Positions 7,597 through 17,322 of a stretch of 32,201 bases of DNA are shown here, piece by piece (position 1 is the first letter of the stretch; every line of letters begins with the position of its first letter). Below the pieces are notes generated by a model, which was not told where the DNA came from, searched no databases, and saw only the letters and a list, made by a program, of their open reading frames with translations. Both the position numbers and the translations under genes were made by a program. This DNA is from Thermodesulfobacterium geofontis (GTDB lineage: Bacteria > Desulfobacterota > Thermodesulfobacteria > Thermodesulfobacteriales > Thermodesulfobacteriaceae): NCBI GenBank assembly GCA_002877985.1, contig PNIK01000091.1, positions 1 to 32,201 on the forward strand, read 5' to 3'.

Positions 7597-8985
7597 CTAA
7601 CTCTCTATAAATTTTAAAGCTTTCTCCAACCTTTTTTTTACCCTTTCTTTTCCCAAAACTTTCATTATCTCAAAAAGCCCTGGACTCACCATTTTTCCTG
7701 TTAAGGCAATCCTTACAGCCTGAGCAATATTTTTTAATTTTATACCTGACTTTTCTGCAAGGTTTCTGAAATATTCTTCAAGTTTTTTCTCATCAAAAGG
7801 TAAATCTTTTAAATCTTCAATAATTTTTTGGAGTAAAGGTTTGATTTCTGGAACTAAAAATTTCTTAGCAGAATCTAAATCATATTTAACCTCCTCCACC
7901 AAATAAAATTCCATCATTTCAGCCATTTCAAGCAGGGTTTTACTCCTTGTCTTTACAGTTTCTATAGCAGAAAGAAGATATTCTTCAGAAAAGTTTCTCA
8001 AATCATAAGCTTTGAAAAAAGATTTAAGATTTTCTAAAAGGTATTTATTATCGCTATTTCTTATCCAATAGGCATTTATGGCTAAAAGTTTGTCTTGATC
8101 AAATCGTGCAGGAGAAAGATTAACATCTCTTAAATCAAATTTTTCTATTAATTCCTCAACAGTAAAATATTCTTGATCTCCATATCCCCATCCAAGACGG
8201 GCAAGATAATTGATAAGCGCCTTAGGTAAAAATCCAGCCTCTCTATATTCCGAAATTGATTTTGCTCCATGTCTTTTTGATAGTCTTGCTCCATCAGGTC
8301 CAAGAACCATAGGAATATGAGCAAATTCAGGGGGATAGGCTCCAAGAGCTTCATAAATAAGAAGTTGTTTAGGGGTATTTGAAATATGATCATCTCCTCT
8401 TATAACATGAGTTATTCCCATAGTTATATCATCTATCACTACCGCAAAATGATAGGTAGGCGTTCCATCTGAACGCACAATTATAAAATCATCTATTTCC
8501 TCTGCTGGAAAAACAATTTTTCCTCTCAAAAGATCTTCAAAAACTATTTCTTTAATTTCCGGAACTTTAATTCTTAAAGCCCTACCCTCACCTGGACCCA
8601 AATTTTTATTTCTACAAGTTCCGTCATATTTTGGTTTAAGTCCCTTTTCTAACATTTCTTTTTTCTTTTTTTCTAAAACTTCTTTACAACATTCACAATA
8701 GTATGCCTTCCCTTCTTCAAAAAGCTTTTTAGCGTAACTATTGTATATTTCTAATCTTTCACTCTGGAAATAGGGACCTTCATCCCAATCAAGCCCGAGC
8801 CATTTTAAAGCTTCTATAATAGAATCTACATATTCTTTTTTAGATCTTTCTTTGTCCGTATCTTCAAAGCGTAATATAAACTTTCCTTTATTATGCCTTG
8901 CAAAAAGCCAGTTAAAAAGTGCTGTTCTTGCTCCTCCAAGATGCAAATGCCCTGTAGGACTGGGAGGAAATCTGGTAACAACCAT
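7597..8985 (-). CDS. gltX: Glutamate-tRNA ligase
   Basis: A 462-residue class I aminoacyl-tRNA synthetase that charges tRNA-Glu in the cytoplasm. The HIGH-type signature is HLHLG at 13-17 in the family context FPPSPTGHLHLGGARTALFN. The KMSKS-type loop is RLSKR at about 234-238. C97, C99, C100, Y120 and C124 match the zinc-binding knuckle of some GluRS enzymes. The rest follows the usual GluRS domain order, with an all-helical anticodon-binding domain after about residue 310. Length is normal. Sequence alone does not say whether it also mischarges tRNA-Gln (non-discriminating), which would require GatCAB elsewhere. It is the last gene of the kdsB-MEMO-gltX group, 13 bases after the MEMO gene. 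Its last codons overlap the tail of the DUF1566 wreck on the other strand. Confidence 0.97.
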   Translation of the reverse strand: MVVTRFPPSPTGHLHLGGARTALFNWLFARHNKGKFILRFEDTDKERSKKEYVDSIIEALKWLGLDWDEGPYFQSERLEIYNSYAKKLFEEGKAYYCECCKEVLEKKKKEMLEKGLKPKYDGTCRNKNLGPGEGRALRIKVPEIKEIVFEDLLRGKIVFPAEEIDDFIIVRSDGTPTYHFAVVIDDITMGITHVIRGDDHISNTPKQLLIYEALGAYPPEFAHIPMVLGPDGARLSKRHGAKSISEYREAGFLPKALINYLARLGWGYGDQEYFTVEELIEKFDLRDVNLSPARFDQDKLLAINAYWIRNSDNKYLLENLKSFFKAYDLRNFSEEYLLSAIETVKTRSKTLLEMAEMMEFYLVEEVKYDLDSAKKFLVPEIKPLLQKIIEDLKDLPFDEKKLEEYFRNLAEKSGIKLKNIAQAVRIALTGKMVSPGLFEIMKVLGKERVKKRLEKALKFIES

Positions 8986-8998
8986 GTTAAGCTCCTTT

Positions 8999-9805
8999 TT
9001 AATAAATAATTATTCCTGCATAACCAACCACAGAGGAATAATCTTTTATTACATCTCCTGAAGTCATATAGTCTATAAGTTCAGCTTTATTTGCTCCAAG
9101 ATTTTTACAAGCATTAATAGTAACTGCTATAGGAATGTAGCCACAAGCACTTACTCTTTCTTCAAAAATCACTTTAAGAAAACTTTCTTCCGAAAGTTTT
9201 AAAATTTCTTTTATAGCCATCATATCTTTTTCCTTAGCCACCTCATGAGGTACATAATGACTAAAGTCACTACTTCCAATTATTAAAACATATTTATCAG
9301 GATATCTTTTTATCACTTCTGAAATACCCCTTCCCAATTCTATTACCTCCTCTAATTTTAATCTACCTAAACAAAGAGAAACTATTTTTACTTCAGGATT
9401 TATGTATTGCAAAAATGGAACCTGAACTTCTATAGAATGTTCATGCAAATGAGCCATAACATCCTTAGCTATAATAGGAACCAATTTTACTAAATCTTCT
9501 GTAAGTTCTTTATCAATTAGAGTTTCACCTAAGGGAGTAATAAAGGATTCTCCAGGAAAAATGGATATTCTTTCACCCAATCCTGTGTGATTTGTACCTA
9601 TTATCATAGCAGTATCAGGAGGTAGTATACTTCCATAAACCTTTCCTGCTACCCATCCAGAATACATATAACCTGCATGAGGGACAATTATTCCTTTAGC
9701 TTTTATTTTATTTTTCTTAAATTTAATAAGGGTAGACAAATGAAATTTTAACTCTCTTGGATTTTCACTATAAAAATATCCTGCCACTGCTGGCTCTCTT
9801 TTCAT
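8999..9805 (-). CDS. MEMO-family protein (AmmeMemoRadiSam system protein B)
   Basis: A 268-residue protein of the MEMO1-like family, recognisable from start (REPAVAGYFY) to end (VVGYAGIIIY). The three residues that line the conserved metal/active-site pocket in human MEMO1 have clear counterparts: H43 (VPHAGYMYSG), H73 (GTNHTG) and C221 (SACGYIP). GSSDFSHY at 177-184 is another hallmark block. The fold resembles class III nonhaem-iron dioxygenases, but the bacterial function is unsettled. In many anaerobes it is encoded with an AMMECR1 protein and a radical SAM enzyme. Neither is next to it here; it sits between kdsB and gltX with gaps of 3 and 13 bases. There is no signal peptide, so it should be cytoplasmic. 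Confidence 0.92.
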   Translation of the reverse strand: MKREPAVAGYFYSENPRELKFHLSTLIKFKKNKIKAKGIIVPHAGYMYSGWVAGKVYGSILPPDTAMIIGTNHTGLGERISIFPGESFITPLGETLIDKELTEDLVKLVPIIAKDVMAHLHEHSIEVQVPFLQYINPEVKIVSLCLGRLKLEEVIELGRGISEVIKRYPDKYVLIIGSSDFSHYVPHEVAKEKDMMAIKEILKLSEESFLKVIFEERVSACGYIPIAVTINACKNLGANKAELIDYMTSGDVIKDYSSVVGYAGIIIY

Positions 9806-9808
9806 TTT

Positions 9809-10540
9809 TTACACCTCTTTTAAAGTTTTTATATATTCCAAATCTTCAGGAGTATCAACCTCTGGAACATCCTTAGGAACTACAGTCACAGCTATTTTAT
9901 AACCATATTCCAAAGCCCTCAACTGCTCAAGTTTTTCAGAAGCTTCCAGATCTCCAGGTGGAAGACTTATAAATTTATCTAAAAATTCTTTAGTATAAGC
10001 GTAAACTCCTATGTGTTTTAAGTAAAGTGGCTCTTTACCGGTAGGTACAAAATAAGGAATAGGAGATCTTGAAAAATAAAGAGCCTTTCCTTCCTTATCT
10101 AATACTACTTTCACCTTATTAGGGTTTTCAAGATCTTTTAAATTTTTTATTGGGGTTGCTAAAGTGCTTATATGAACATGGGAAGAAAAAAGCAAAGGTT
10201 TTATTAATAAAGAAAAATATTCAGGTGGAAATAGTGGTTGATCACCCTGTAAATTTATAATTATATCTTCTTCATTGAGACCTAAAATGTTAGAAGCTTC
10301 AGCAACTCTTTCAGTGCCGCAAGTATGTTCTTTTCCTGTTAAAATTGCTTTTCCTCCAAAATTTTTTACTTCATTAAAAATTCTCTCATCATCAGTTGCA
10401 ACATATACTTCTGAAATTTCTGAAGATAAAGCCCTTTCATAAACATGATGGATTATTGTTTTCCCCCAAAGTAAGGCTAAAGGTTTACCAGGAAATCTTG
10501 TGGATCCATACCTTGCAGGAATAATAATTACTTTTCTCAT
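9809..10540 (-). CDS. kdsB: CMP-KDO synthetase (3-deoxy-manno-octulosonate cytidylyltransferase)
   Basis: A 243-residue nucleotidyltransferase that activates KDO with CTP for inner-core lipopolysaccharide synthesis. Diagnostic blocks are the N-terminal nucleotide-binding PARYGSTRFPGKPL (about 8-21), VYVATDD, the LTGKEHTCGTERVAEA region, NLQGDQPL and the C-terminal LEQLRALEYGY followed by PEVDTPEDLEY. All are in the family order and at normal length. Its presence implies an LPS-bearing outer membrane. It is first in a closely packed minus-strand set (MEMO gene 3 bases downstream, then gltX). The 133-base region shared with divergent infB is very AT-rich and gives no convincing promoter on this strand. 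Confidence 0.96.
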   Translation of the reverse strand: MRKVIIIPARYGSTRFPGKPLALLWGKTIIHHVYERALSSEISEVYVATDDERIFNEVKNFGGKAILTGKEHTCGTERVAEASNILGLNEEDIIINLQGDQPLFPPEYFSLLIKPLLFSSHVHISTLATPIKNLKDLENPNKVKVVLDKEGKALYFSRSPIPYFVPTGKEPLYLKHIGVYAYTKEFLDKFISLPPGDLEASEKLEQLRALEYGYKIAVTVVPKDVPEVDTPEDLEYIKTLKEV

Positions 10541-10673
10541 TTAATTTTAATTTAATCTAACTTTTTCAAAATAAAAGCCACTCTTGAATTTTATTGCTTT
10601 AAGATTAAACTTATTTAAACTTTATTTTAAAACTTTTTAAAAAAACTAAAAAATTTCTAAACTTAGGTGTCTA

Positions 10674-13226
10674 ATGGGAAAAATAAAGGTTGTAGAATTA
10701 GCTAAGGAGTTAAACTTAGACCCTAAAGAACTTCTTAAAAATCTTCAGGAAAAGGGATATACTGTAAAAACAATAGCTTCTTCTATAAACGAGGAGGAAG
10801 CTCAGAAAATACGAGAGTTTTATAATGTAAAATCCGGTTTCATTGTGATAAAAAGAGAAGAATTTGAAAAACATCAGGTTGATCTTTCTGAAAGTACGCT
10901 TTCAGAAATTTTAGGACCTGAAGCTTTAGAAAAGCCAAAAAAGAAAAAATTAGTTATTAAAAAGGCAAAAAAAGAAGAAGCTGAGATTATAAAACCTGAA
11001 ATTACTGAAACACCAGTTGTTCTGGAAAAGGAATTTCCAGAAGAAAGATTTAAGCTTGAAGAAATAACAAAAGAAGAAAAGCCTCTAGAGGAACCTGAAA
11101 AAGAATTAAAGGTTTTTCCTGAAAAACGAATAGTTACTGATTTCAGACCAAGAAAAGAAAGACCTTTTAAACCAAAAGAAGTACCCTCTATATCAATACC
11201 TAAGGAAGAGCCTGAAACTTTACCTATACCAGAAAAGGAAGAGATAAAAAGAAAGAAAAAAGAAAAAGAACTTGAGTTAAGAGAAAAGAAAAAGGGCAAG
11301 AAAAAACCTGGATTATTTAAAAAACCAAGAAAAGAATTGGAAGAACTTGAAGAACTCTTTATAGAAGAACCAGAGGTACTTTTCGAGGAAAAAGTAATTG
11401 TAGAGGAAAAACCTAAAAAAGTAAAAGAAAAGGTAGAAAAAGTTCCGGAAAGACCTCCTACCCTTCCTCCCAAGGAAAAGAAAATTAAAGTTTATGAAAC
11501 TATCCAAGTTAGTGAGCTTGCTAAATTAATGGGGGTAAAAGTTGGTGAATTAATTAAAAAATCTTTACAAATGGGTATGCCTGTAACTGCCAATCAATCA
11601 ATAGATGCTGATACTGCAGCAATTTTAGCTGATGAATTTGGATATCAGGTGGAAAAAGCACCTATTGAAGAAGAAATTCTTCTACAATATACTCCTCCTT
11701 CTCCAGAAGAATTAAAGCCCAGACCTCCTGTGGTTACAGTTATGGGACATGTTGATCACGGAAAAACAACTCTTCTTGATGCTATAAGGAAAACTGATGT
11801 AGCAAACAAAGAAGCAGGAGGAATTACTCAACATATAGGTGCCTACACTGTGAAATTAGAGGATGGGAGAATTATAACTTTTATTGACACACCAGGACAT
11901 GAAGCTTTTACATCTATGAGGGCAAGAGGAGCCCAAGTCACAGACATAGTAATTCTTGTTGTAGCAGCTGATGATGGAGTAATGGAACAAACTAAAGAAG
12001 CTATTGAACATGCAAAAGCTGCTAAGGTTCCCATTGTGGTTGCCATAAACAAAATAGACAAACCTGATGCTAACCCTGAAAGAGTTAAATCTCAACTTGC
12101 AGAATTGGGACTTGTTCCTGAAGAATGGGGAGGAGATACCTTAGTGGCTAACATTTCTGCCAAAAAAAGGATAGGAATAGAAGAACTTCTGGAGCTTGTT
12201 CTTTTACAAGCAGAAATGCTTGAACTTAAAGCAGCCTATGATAGACCTGCCAGGGGAAGAATTATTGAAAGTAAACTTGATAAAGGTAGAGGACCTGTAG
12301 CAACAATCATTGTCCAAGAGGGGACTTTAAAAGAAGGAGATATCTTTGTAGCAGGGCTTACCTATGGAAGAGTAAGAGCTATGTTTGACAGTTATGGAAA
12401 TAGAATTAAAGTTGCTACCCCTTCCATTCCTGTAGAAATTCTTGGATTTGAAGATTTACCGCAGGCTGGAGATGATTTTATTGTAGTTGATGAAGAAGAA
12501 AAAGCAAGAAAAATTGCAGAATACCGACAAAGAAAAGCTCGTGAAGCTGAAACTGCAAAAGAGGTTAAAATATCTTTGGAAAAACTTTTTGAAAAACTAA
12601 AAGAAGGAGAAATAAAAGAACTAAATATAGTATTGAAAGCAGATACTCAAGGAACTTTAGAAGCATTAAAAACTTCTTTATCAAAACTTTCTACTGATAA
12701 GGTAAAAATCAATATTATACGTGCAGGAATTGGAGCAATTTCAGAAAGTGATGTAATGCTTGCTTCTGCTTCTAATGCTATAGTAGTTGGTTTCAATGTA
12801 AAGCCAACTCCAAATGCCAAAAATGTTGCTAAAGACGAAAGAGTGGAAATCAAATTTTACGATGTAATTTATCAACTTATTGATGATATTAAAAAAGCTA
12901 TGACCGGTCTTCTTGAACCCAAACTTGAAGAACATATTACAGGTATTGCTGAAGTGAGAGCTACTTTTAAAATACCTAAAATAGGTATTGTTGCTGGTTG
13001 TTATGTAAAAGAGGGAACCATACATAGAAATAACAAAGTAAGAGTTATTAGAGATGGTGTAGTAATTTTTACAGGAAATATTGCATCCTTAAAACGTTTT
13101 AAGGAAGATGTAAGAGAAGTTTCAGCAGGATACGAATGTGGATTGAGGATAGAAAATTTTCAGGATATAAAAGAAGGAGATATAATTGAAGCCTTTGAAA
13201 TAAAAGAAGTTACTCCAGAGCTTTAA
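10674..13226 (+). CDS. infB: Translation initiation factor IF-2
   Basis: An 850-residue GTPase that brings fMet-tRNA to the 30S subunit and promotes subunit joining. It has an IF2-N domain (about 1-50), a long Lys/Glu/Pro-rich linker (about 85-275), a second IF2-N-like domain (about 277-330) and the G domain, with G1 GHVDHGKT starting at G358, [15 protein letters not shown] (switch II), NKID and an SAKK motif. Beta-barrel, IF2 domain 3 and C-terminal fMet-tRNA-binding domains follow. The ATG at 10674 has an AGGTG Shine-Dalgarno just upstream. It heads the infB-ylxP-rbfA-nrnA-truB run; the usual preceding nusA is not here. A weak TTGAAT/TAAACT pair at 10584-10611 is the best promoter guess. 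The strong codon bias of the linker produces long spurious frames on the other strand. Confidence 0.98.
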   Translation: MGKIKVVELAKELNLDPKELLKNLQEKGYTVKTIASSINEEEAQKIREFYNVKSGFIVIKREEFEKHQVDLSESTLSEILGPEALEKPKKKKLVIKKAKKEEAEIIKPEITETPVVLEKEFPEERFKLEEITKEEKPLEEPEKELKVFPEKRIVTDFRPRKERPFKPKEVPSISIPKEEPETLPIPEKEEIKRKKKEKELELREKKKGKKKPGLFKKPRKELEELEELFIEEPEVLFEEKVIVEEKPKKVKEKVEKVPERPPTLPPKEKKIKVYETIQVSELAKLMGVKVGELIKKSLQMGMPVTANQSIDADTAAILADEFGYQVEKAPIEEEILLQYTPPSPEELKPRPPVVTVMGHVDHGKTTLLDAIRKTDVANKEAGGITQHIGAYTVKLEDGRIITFIDTPGHEAFTSMRARGAQVTDIVILVVAADDGVMEQTKEAIEHAKAAKVPIVVAINKIDKPDANPERVKSQLAELGLVPEEWGGDTLVANISAKKRIGIEELLELVLLQAEMLELKAAYDRPARGRIIESKLDKGRGPVATIIVQEGTLKEGDIFVAGLTYGRVRAMFDSYGNRIKVATPSIPVEILGFEDLPQAGDDFIVVDEEEKARKIAEYRQRKAREAETAKEVKISLEKLFEKLKEGEIKELNIVLKADTQGTLEALKTSLSKLSTDKVKINIIRAGIGAISESDVMLASASNAIVVGFNVKPTPNAKNVAKDERVEIKFYDVIYQLIDDIKKAMTGLLEPKLEEHITGIAEVRATFKIPKIGIVAGCYVKEGTIHRNNKVRVIRDGVVIFTGNIASLKRFKEDVREVSAGYECGLRIENFQDIKEGDIIEAFEIKEVTPEL

Positions 13227-13227
13227 A

Positions 13228-13518
13228 ATGGTAGTGGGAATAGCAAAAATAGAAATCTTTTTTCCTGAACCTAATTCCCTAAAGTCAAAAAGAAGAAGAC
13301 TGAAAGCTCTTATCCATAAATTGGAATCCCAATTTAAAAAAATTTCCTTAGCTGAAGTTGATGGACATGATCTGTGGCAAAGGACAATTCTTGGTATAAG
13401 TATAGTGGGGAAGAATCAAAAATTTGTAGATAGCAAACTTACTTCCATTCTAAATTTTATCCAAAATGACGGGAGTATTGAAATTATTAAAGCTGAAATA
13501 GATTTTATTTCTTATTAA
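13228..13518 (+). CDS. DUF503 / YlxP-like small protein
   Basis: A 96-residue protein matching the DUF503 family: an N-terminal strand (VVGIAKIEIFFP), the hallmark NSLKSKRRRLKALIHKLES block, AEVDGHDLWQRTILGISIVG and a closing strand. Family members sit in this position between infB and rbfA in many bacteria and are suspected to act with ribosome maturation; a biochemical function is not established. Its ATG follows the infB stop after one base and rbfA starts 8 bases later, so translation is probably coupled. It is about the usual size. Confidence 0.9.
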   Translation: MVVGIAKIEIFFPEPNSLKSKRRRLKALIHKLESQFKKISLAEVDGHDLWQRTILGISIVGKNQKFVDSKLTSILNFIQNDGSIEIIKAEIDFISY

Positions 13519-13526
13519 AAATTTCA

Positions 13527-13868
13527 ATGTCCTATAGATCTAAAAAAGTAGCCAGCTTATTACAAGAAGTTATCTCAGAAATAATCATGCATGAATTAAA
13601 CGACCCTATATTTAAACAATTTATTACTATAACTGAAGTAAAAATTGGAGAAGATTTAAAAAAAGCAATTATTTATTTTACCGTTTATGAGGGTAATAAA
13701 GAAGAGGTAGAAAAAGCTTTAAATAAAGCTAAGGGCTATATCAAAAAACTTTTGGGAGAAAAAATAACCATTAAATACCTGCCAGATATTGAGTTTCGTC
13801 CAGATGATAGAATGGAAAAAGAAAAAAGAATTGATGAATTACTGGCTAAAATTTCCAAAGAATCCTAA
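13527..13868 (+). CDS. rbfA: Ribosome-binding factor A
   Basis: A 113-residue KH-type protein that binds the 30S subunit and helps 16S rRNA 5'-end maturation, important for cold adaptation and late assembly. Family blocks include MSYRSKKVASLLQEVISEII (start), LNDPIFKQFITITEVKI, KKAIIYFTVYEG and the C-terminal LPDIEFRPDDRMEKEKRIDELL. Length and position between DUF503 and nrnA agree. The gap to nrnA is 2 bases. Confidence 0.95.
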   Translation: MSYRSKKVASLLQEVISEIIMHELNDPIFKQFITITEVKIGEDLKKAIIYFTVYEGNKEEVEKALNKAKGYIKKLLGEKITIKYLPDIEFRPDDRMEKEKRIDELLAKISKES

Positions 13869-13870
13869 AA

Positions 13871-14857
13871 ATGAATCAGACTTTAGAAAATATTTTAAAC
13901 ATCTTTAAATCCTTAGAAAATTTTATATTAATTACTCATTTAAATCCAGATATAGATGGTATATCCTCTATGCTTGCCTTACACATCTTTTTAAAGACAA
14001 ATAAAAAAAACTCTTTTCCTATTTTAGAAATTATTCCAGAAAATATAAACTTTTTACCCTATTCAGAAGACCTTATTTTAATAGATAATTTCAATTTAAA
14101 CTTTGAAAAATTTGCTACCATTGTTTTAGATACTCATACTCCAGAAAGAATTTTTGAAAAAATTTATCTAAAAATTGCTTCTTCCGAAATTTTTATTATT
14201 ATAGACCACCATCATGTTGAAAAAAATAGAATACGATTTTCTGAAAATGAAATTACCTTAATTGATTCTTCAGCTCCTTCTACCACATATTTAATATATG
14301 AAATACTAAGAGATGGAAACTTTATTATCACCCCAGAAATGGCACAAAACTTACTTTCTGGTCTTTATTTTGACACAGGATCTTTCAAATATGAAAATGT
14401 AAATGAAAAAACATTTTTGGTAGCAGGTGAACTCTGCAAATTGGGTGCAAACCCTCATTTAATAGCTTCTCATCTTTTTGAAAATATCTCCGTTAAGGAG
14501 ATAGAAATTTTAAAAAAGATTTTAGATAGACTTGAATTTCTTGAAAACGGTATTATAGCAATTTCTTATTTAACCTTTGAGGATATTAAAGAAATAGGGA
14601 TTAAAAATTTAAATGATTTTTCTAACTTTTTGAGAAGCATAAAAGAAGTTAAAATTTCTGTCTTAATAAAGGAAGTTGAAAAAAATATAGTTAGTGTGAG
14701 TCTTAGAAGCAGAGCACCTATTGAAATACTACATTTAGCAAAAACTTTTGGTGGTGGAGGACATAAATATGCCTGCGGTTTTAAAATGAAAGTTAATAAT
14801 TTTTATGAATTTTTAGAAAATTTTAAAGAAATTTTAAGGGATTATTATGGAAGCTAA
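13871..14857 (+). CDS. nrnA: DHH-family phosphoesterase, NrnA-like
   Basis: A 328-residue DHH/DHHA1 phosphoesterase. Metal-binding motifs are visible in order: HLNPDID (H23, D27, D29), VLDTHTPE (D87), the DHH motif at 112-114 (IIDHHH) and GLYFDTGSF. The C-terminal DHHA1 substrate-binding domain ends in FGGGGHKYACGF (about 297-308). In NrnA this architecture degrades short oligoribonucleotides (nanoRNA) and dephosphorylates pAp. Its place between rbfA and truB is the standard bacterial arrangement. Its last 11 bases overlap the start of truB. Substrate preference (nanoRNA, pAp or c-di-AMP breakdown products) cannot be decided from sequence. Confidence 0.92.
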   Translation: MNQTLENILNIFKSLENFILITHLNPDIDGISSMLALHIFLKTNKKNSFPILEIIPENINFLPYSEDLILIDNFNLNFEKFATIVLDTHTPERIFEKIYLKIASSEIFIIIDHHHVEKNRIRFSENEITLIDSSAPSTTYLIYEILRDGNFIITPEMAQNLLSGLYFDTGSFKYENVNEKTFLVAGELCKLGANPHLIASHLFENISVKEIEILKKILDRLEFLENGIIAISYLTFEDIKEIGIKNLNDFSNFLRSIKEVKISVLIKEVEKNIVSVSLRSRAPIEILHLAKTFGGGGHKYACGFKMKVNNFYEFLENFKEILRDYYGS

Positions 14858-15800
14858 ATCCTTTTTATTAAATGGGATTTTGGTAATAGATAAACCTCAA
14901 GGTCTTACTTCTACACAAACCTTAGAACAGGTTAAAAAATTTTTAAAAGTTAAAAAAGCTGGGCACGGAGGAACGCTTGATCCAATTGCAACAGGAGTTT
15001 TACCTATTTTTTTAAATAACACCACTAAACTTGCAGAAATATTTTTAGAAGGTGATAAAGTCTATGAAGGTGAATTTCAACTCGGTATATCTACTGAAAC
15101 TTATGATATAACAGGTGAAATTATAGCAAAAAAGAAAGTTCCAGATATAGGTATAGATGAAATCCAAAAAATAGCTGATTCTTTCTTAGGTGAAATTGAA
15201 CAAGTTCCTCCTCCCTTTTCAGCTACTAAATACAGGGGGAGACCTCTTTATAAATATGCAAGAAATGGAGTATATATTCCTAAAAGCCCCAGAAAGATTA
15301 AAATTAATGAATTTAAAATTCTTGAAAAGAATAATTCAAAGGTACGTTTTTATCTTCATTGTTCCAAAGGAACTTATGTAAGATCTTTGATTCACGATCT
15401 TGGAGAAAAACTGAATTGTGGAGCAGTTCTTGTAAATTTGAGAAGATTAAAGAAAAGTGTTTTTACCTTAGATAAAGCTATAACTTTAGAAAAATTAAAA
15501 GAACTTTCCTTTCAGGGATTAGATAAAATCTTACCATTTATTATTCCTCCAGAAGAAGCTTTAGAATTTTTACCTAAGGTTATTGTGAGCGAGGATCTTT
15601 CACAAAGAATAAGGGATGGACAACAAATCTATACTTCTTCTTTCCTTTCTTTTATAAAATTTCAAAAACTTGTAATTTCACCTACAGAGAAATGGATAAG
15701 AATTGTTACTACAAGAGGGAAATTGGTTGCTATTATTGAAAACCCACTCCTTAATCCATCTGCAACTTATATCAAATACTTTAAGGTATTTAAAGACTAA
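14847..15800 (+). CDS. truB: tRNA pseudouridine(55) synthase
   Basis: A 317-residue enzyme converting U55 of the tRNA T-loop to pseudouridine. The N-terminal block NGILVIDKPQGLTSTQTL and the catalytic motif GHGGTLDPIATGVLPIF, with nucleophile D45, are intact. PPPFSATKYRGRPLYKYAR and CSKGTYVRSLIHDLGEKL are further family signatures. The C-terminal part (about 240-317) looks like a PUA-type RNA-binding extension. The ATG overlaps the end of nrnA by 11 bases (TATGGAAGCTAA), so translational coupling is likely. The next gene begins 2 bases after its stop. Confidence 0.96.
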   Translation: MEAKSFLLNGILVIDKPQGLTSTQTLEQVKKFLKVKKAGHGGTLDPIATGVLPIFLNNTTKLAEIFLEGDKVYEGEFQLGISTETYDITGEIIAKKKVPDIGIDEIQKIADSFLGEIEQVPPPFSATKYRGRPLYKYARNGVYIPKSPRKIKINEFKILEKNNSKVRFYLHCSKGTYVRSLIHDLGEKLNCGAVLVNLRRLKKSVFTLDKAITLEKLKELSFQGLDKILPFIIPPEEALEFLPKVIVSEDLSQRIRDGQQIYTSSFLSFIKFQKLVISPTEKWIRIVTTRGKLVAIIENPLLNPSATYIKYFKVFKD

Positions 15801-15802
15801 AA

Positions 15803-16708
15803 ATGAAAAAATTCAAATCCTATCTTTTCCTTTTTCTTAGAATTTTTATTACAATTTCCATTCTTTATATACTTTTCAAAAAAAGCGATTTTGAAAAATT
15901 AAAAAATATCTTTAAAAAGATTTCTTTCCCCTATTATATTTTAGCTTTGCTAAGTTTCAACACTTTTCAAGTATTAGTAGCTCTCAGATGGAAATTTATA
16001 TGCGAAAGTTGGGGATTTAGAACTAAATATTTCTTCTATTTAAAAACCTATTTAATGGGTTATTCCTTAAATACTGTTTTTCCAGGAATTATAGGCAGTG
16101 ACATTTTAAGAACATTTTTTCTTACTAAGGAGGGTTTAAACTGGAAAAAAGCAAGTTTAAGTGTATTTTTTGATAGGATGTTTGGTCTATTGGGTATTTT
16201 TTTAATTCTTCTATGGTCTCTACCACTTTTTGGAAATTTTTTACCCTATAAATTTTACTCCTTTCTCTTATATTTAGTTTATGGAACTCTATTAGCAGCA
16301 ATTTTAGCCAATATAATAATTTTAATAATTTTAAAATTTTATTCTCCAGAATATTTACAACCCATCCTCTTTCCACATAACATAAAACCTTTATTTTTAG
16401 GTTTTATTATTCAGACTCTTTTTGTTTTACAATTTATTTTCTTAGGTAAAGCTTTACATCTTAATTTAAACTTTATTTATTTTTTTGTAATCATACCTGT
16501 AGTTAGTTTTCTTGCAGCTTTACCTTTAAGTATTTCTGGATTAGGAATAAGAGAGGGTACACTAAGTTATTTTCTTTCTCTTTTACATTGTTCTTTAGAA
16601 TATGGTATTTCCTTAGGACTTTTGGGTTATTCACTTATTTTGCTTTCCTCTCTACCAGGACTTTATTTTTATTTAAAGGAAAAAAGTTTATGGAAACAGG
16701 CTTCTTAA
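15803..16708 (+). CDS. Flippase-like integral membrane protein (LPG synthase TM / UPF0104 family)
   Basis: A 301-residue membrane protein with about seven to eight hydrophobic helices. Blocks typical of the lysylphosphatidylglycerol-synthase TM / AglD-like family are visible: ALRWKFICESWG, FLKTYLMGYSLNTVFPGIIGSDILRTFFL and SVFFDRMFGLLGIF in the first half, then AALPLSISGLGIREGTLSYFL in the second. Members are linked to lipid or lipid-linked glycan translocation, but no specific substrate can be assigned. Unlike MprF it has no aminoacyl-transferase domain. It continues the infB-truB run with a 2-base gap and overlaps marC by 19 bases, so it is cotranscribed. Confidence 0.8.
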   Translation: MKKFKSYLFLFLRIFITISILYILFKKSDFEKLKNIFKKISFPYYILALLSFNTFQVLVALRWKFICESWGFRTKYFFYLKTYLMGYSLNTVFPGIIGSDILRTFFLTKEGLNWKKASLSVFFDRMFGLLGIFLILLWSLPLFGNFLPYKFYSFLLYLVYGTLLAAILANIIILIILKFYSPEYLQPILFPHNIKPLFLGFIIQTLFVLQFIFLGKALHLNLNFIYFFVIIPVVSFLAALPLSISGLGIREGTLSYFLSLLHCSLEYGISLGLLGYSLILLSSLPGLYFYLKEKSLWKQAS

Positions 16709-17304
16709 TAAAAAGTTTTTTAACCTTTTTTACTATTATTGACCCAGTAGGAGGTGTTCCTTTCTTTTTAAGTATTACTGCAGGATATTCTGAGGAGGAA
16801 CGTAGAAAAATAGCCTTAAGAGCTTCTATAACAGCAATTATAACTCTTTTGTTTTTTTTATGGATAGGAAAGTATTTATTATACTTTTTTCAAATTTCTG
16901 TTTCTTCTTTTAAAATAGCTGGAGGAATACTTCTTTTTCTTATAGCTATGGAAATGCTTTTTGGAAAAACTACCCAGGTAAAAACTACAGAAAGAGAAAC
17001 ATTAAAGGTGAAAGAAAAGGAAGATGTATCTATTGTTCCTCTTGGCATTCCCTATTTAGCTGGTCCTGGTGCTATAACAACTACCATTATCTTAAGTGAA
17101 ACCTCAAGTTTATATACCAAATTAGGTTTATCCATGACTATTTTGTTGGTTTTGTTAATTACTTTTGTAATTTTTAGTTATTCTTCTAAAATTTCTAAAT
17201 TTTTAGGTGAATTAGGTACAAAAGCTGTAGTAAGAATTCTTGGGTTAATTCTTGCAAGTATAGCTATTGAATACGTTACTACTGGACTCAAAGAAATTTT
17301 TTAG
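16690..17304 (+). CDS. MarC-family integral membrane protein
   Basis: A 204-residue membrane protein with six predicted helices and the MarC family hallmarks FLTFFTIIDPVGGVPFFLSIT (about 8-28) and PLGIPYLAGPGAITTTIIL in the second half. The ATG at 16690 (METGFLIK) is chosen because homology begins there; a longer reading from 16588 would extend into the upstream gene and add a non-homologous segment. It overlaps the preceding gene by 19 bases. MarC proteins were once linked to antibiotic resistance, a link later withdrawn, and their transport substrate is unknown. Confidence 0.88.
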   Translation: METGFLIKSFLTFFTIIDPVGGVPFFLSITAGYSEEERRKIALRASITAIITLLFFLWIGKYLLYFFQISVSSFKIAGGILLFLIAMEMLFGKTTQVKTTERETLKVKEKEDVSIVPLGIPYLAGPGAITTTIILSETSSLYTKLGLSMTILLVLLITFVIFSYSSKISKFLGELGTKAVVRILGLILASIAIEYVTTGLKEIF

Positions 17305-17322
17305 TATAATTATGGTTCAATT

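Noticed and set aside
10541-10673. A promoter or leader RNA between kdsB and infB
   Set aside because: Only weak, AT-driven matches were found (best TTGAAT/TAAACT at 10584-10611) and no stable stem-loop, so it is not listed as a feature.
10874-11473. A 199-residue open frame on the minus strand opposite infB
   Set aside because: It is the mirror of the Lys/Glu/Pro-rich IF-2 linker: Ser/Phe-rich low-complexity sequence with no ribosome site or homology.
16588-16689. A longer N-terminus for the MarC-family protein
   Set aside because: The extension lies entirely within the upstream membrane-protein gene and family similarity begins at the ATG at 16690.
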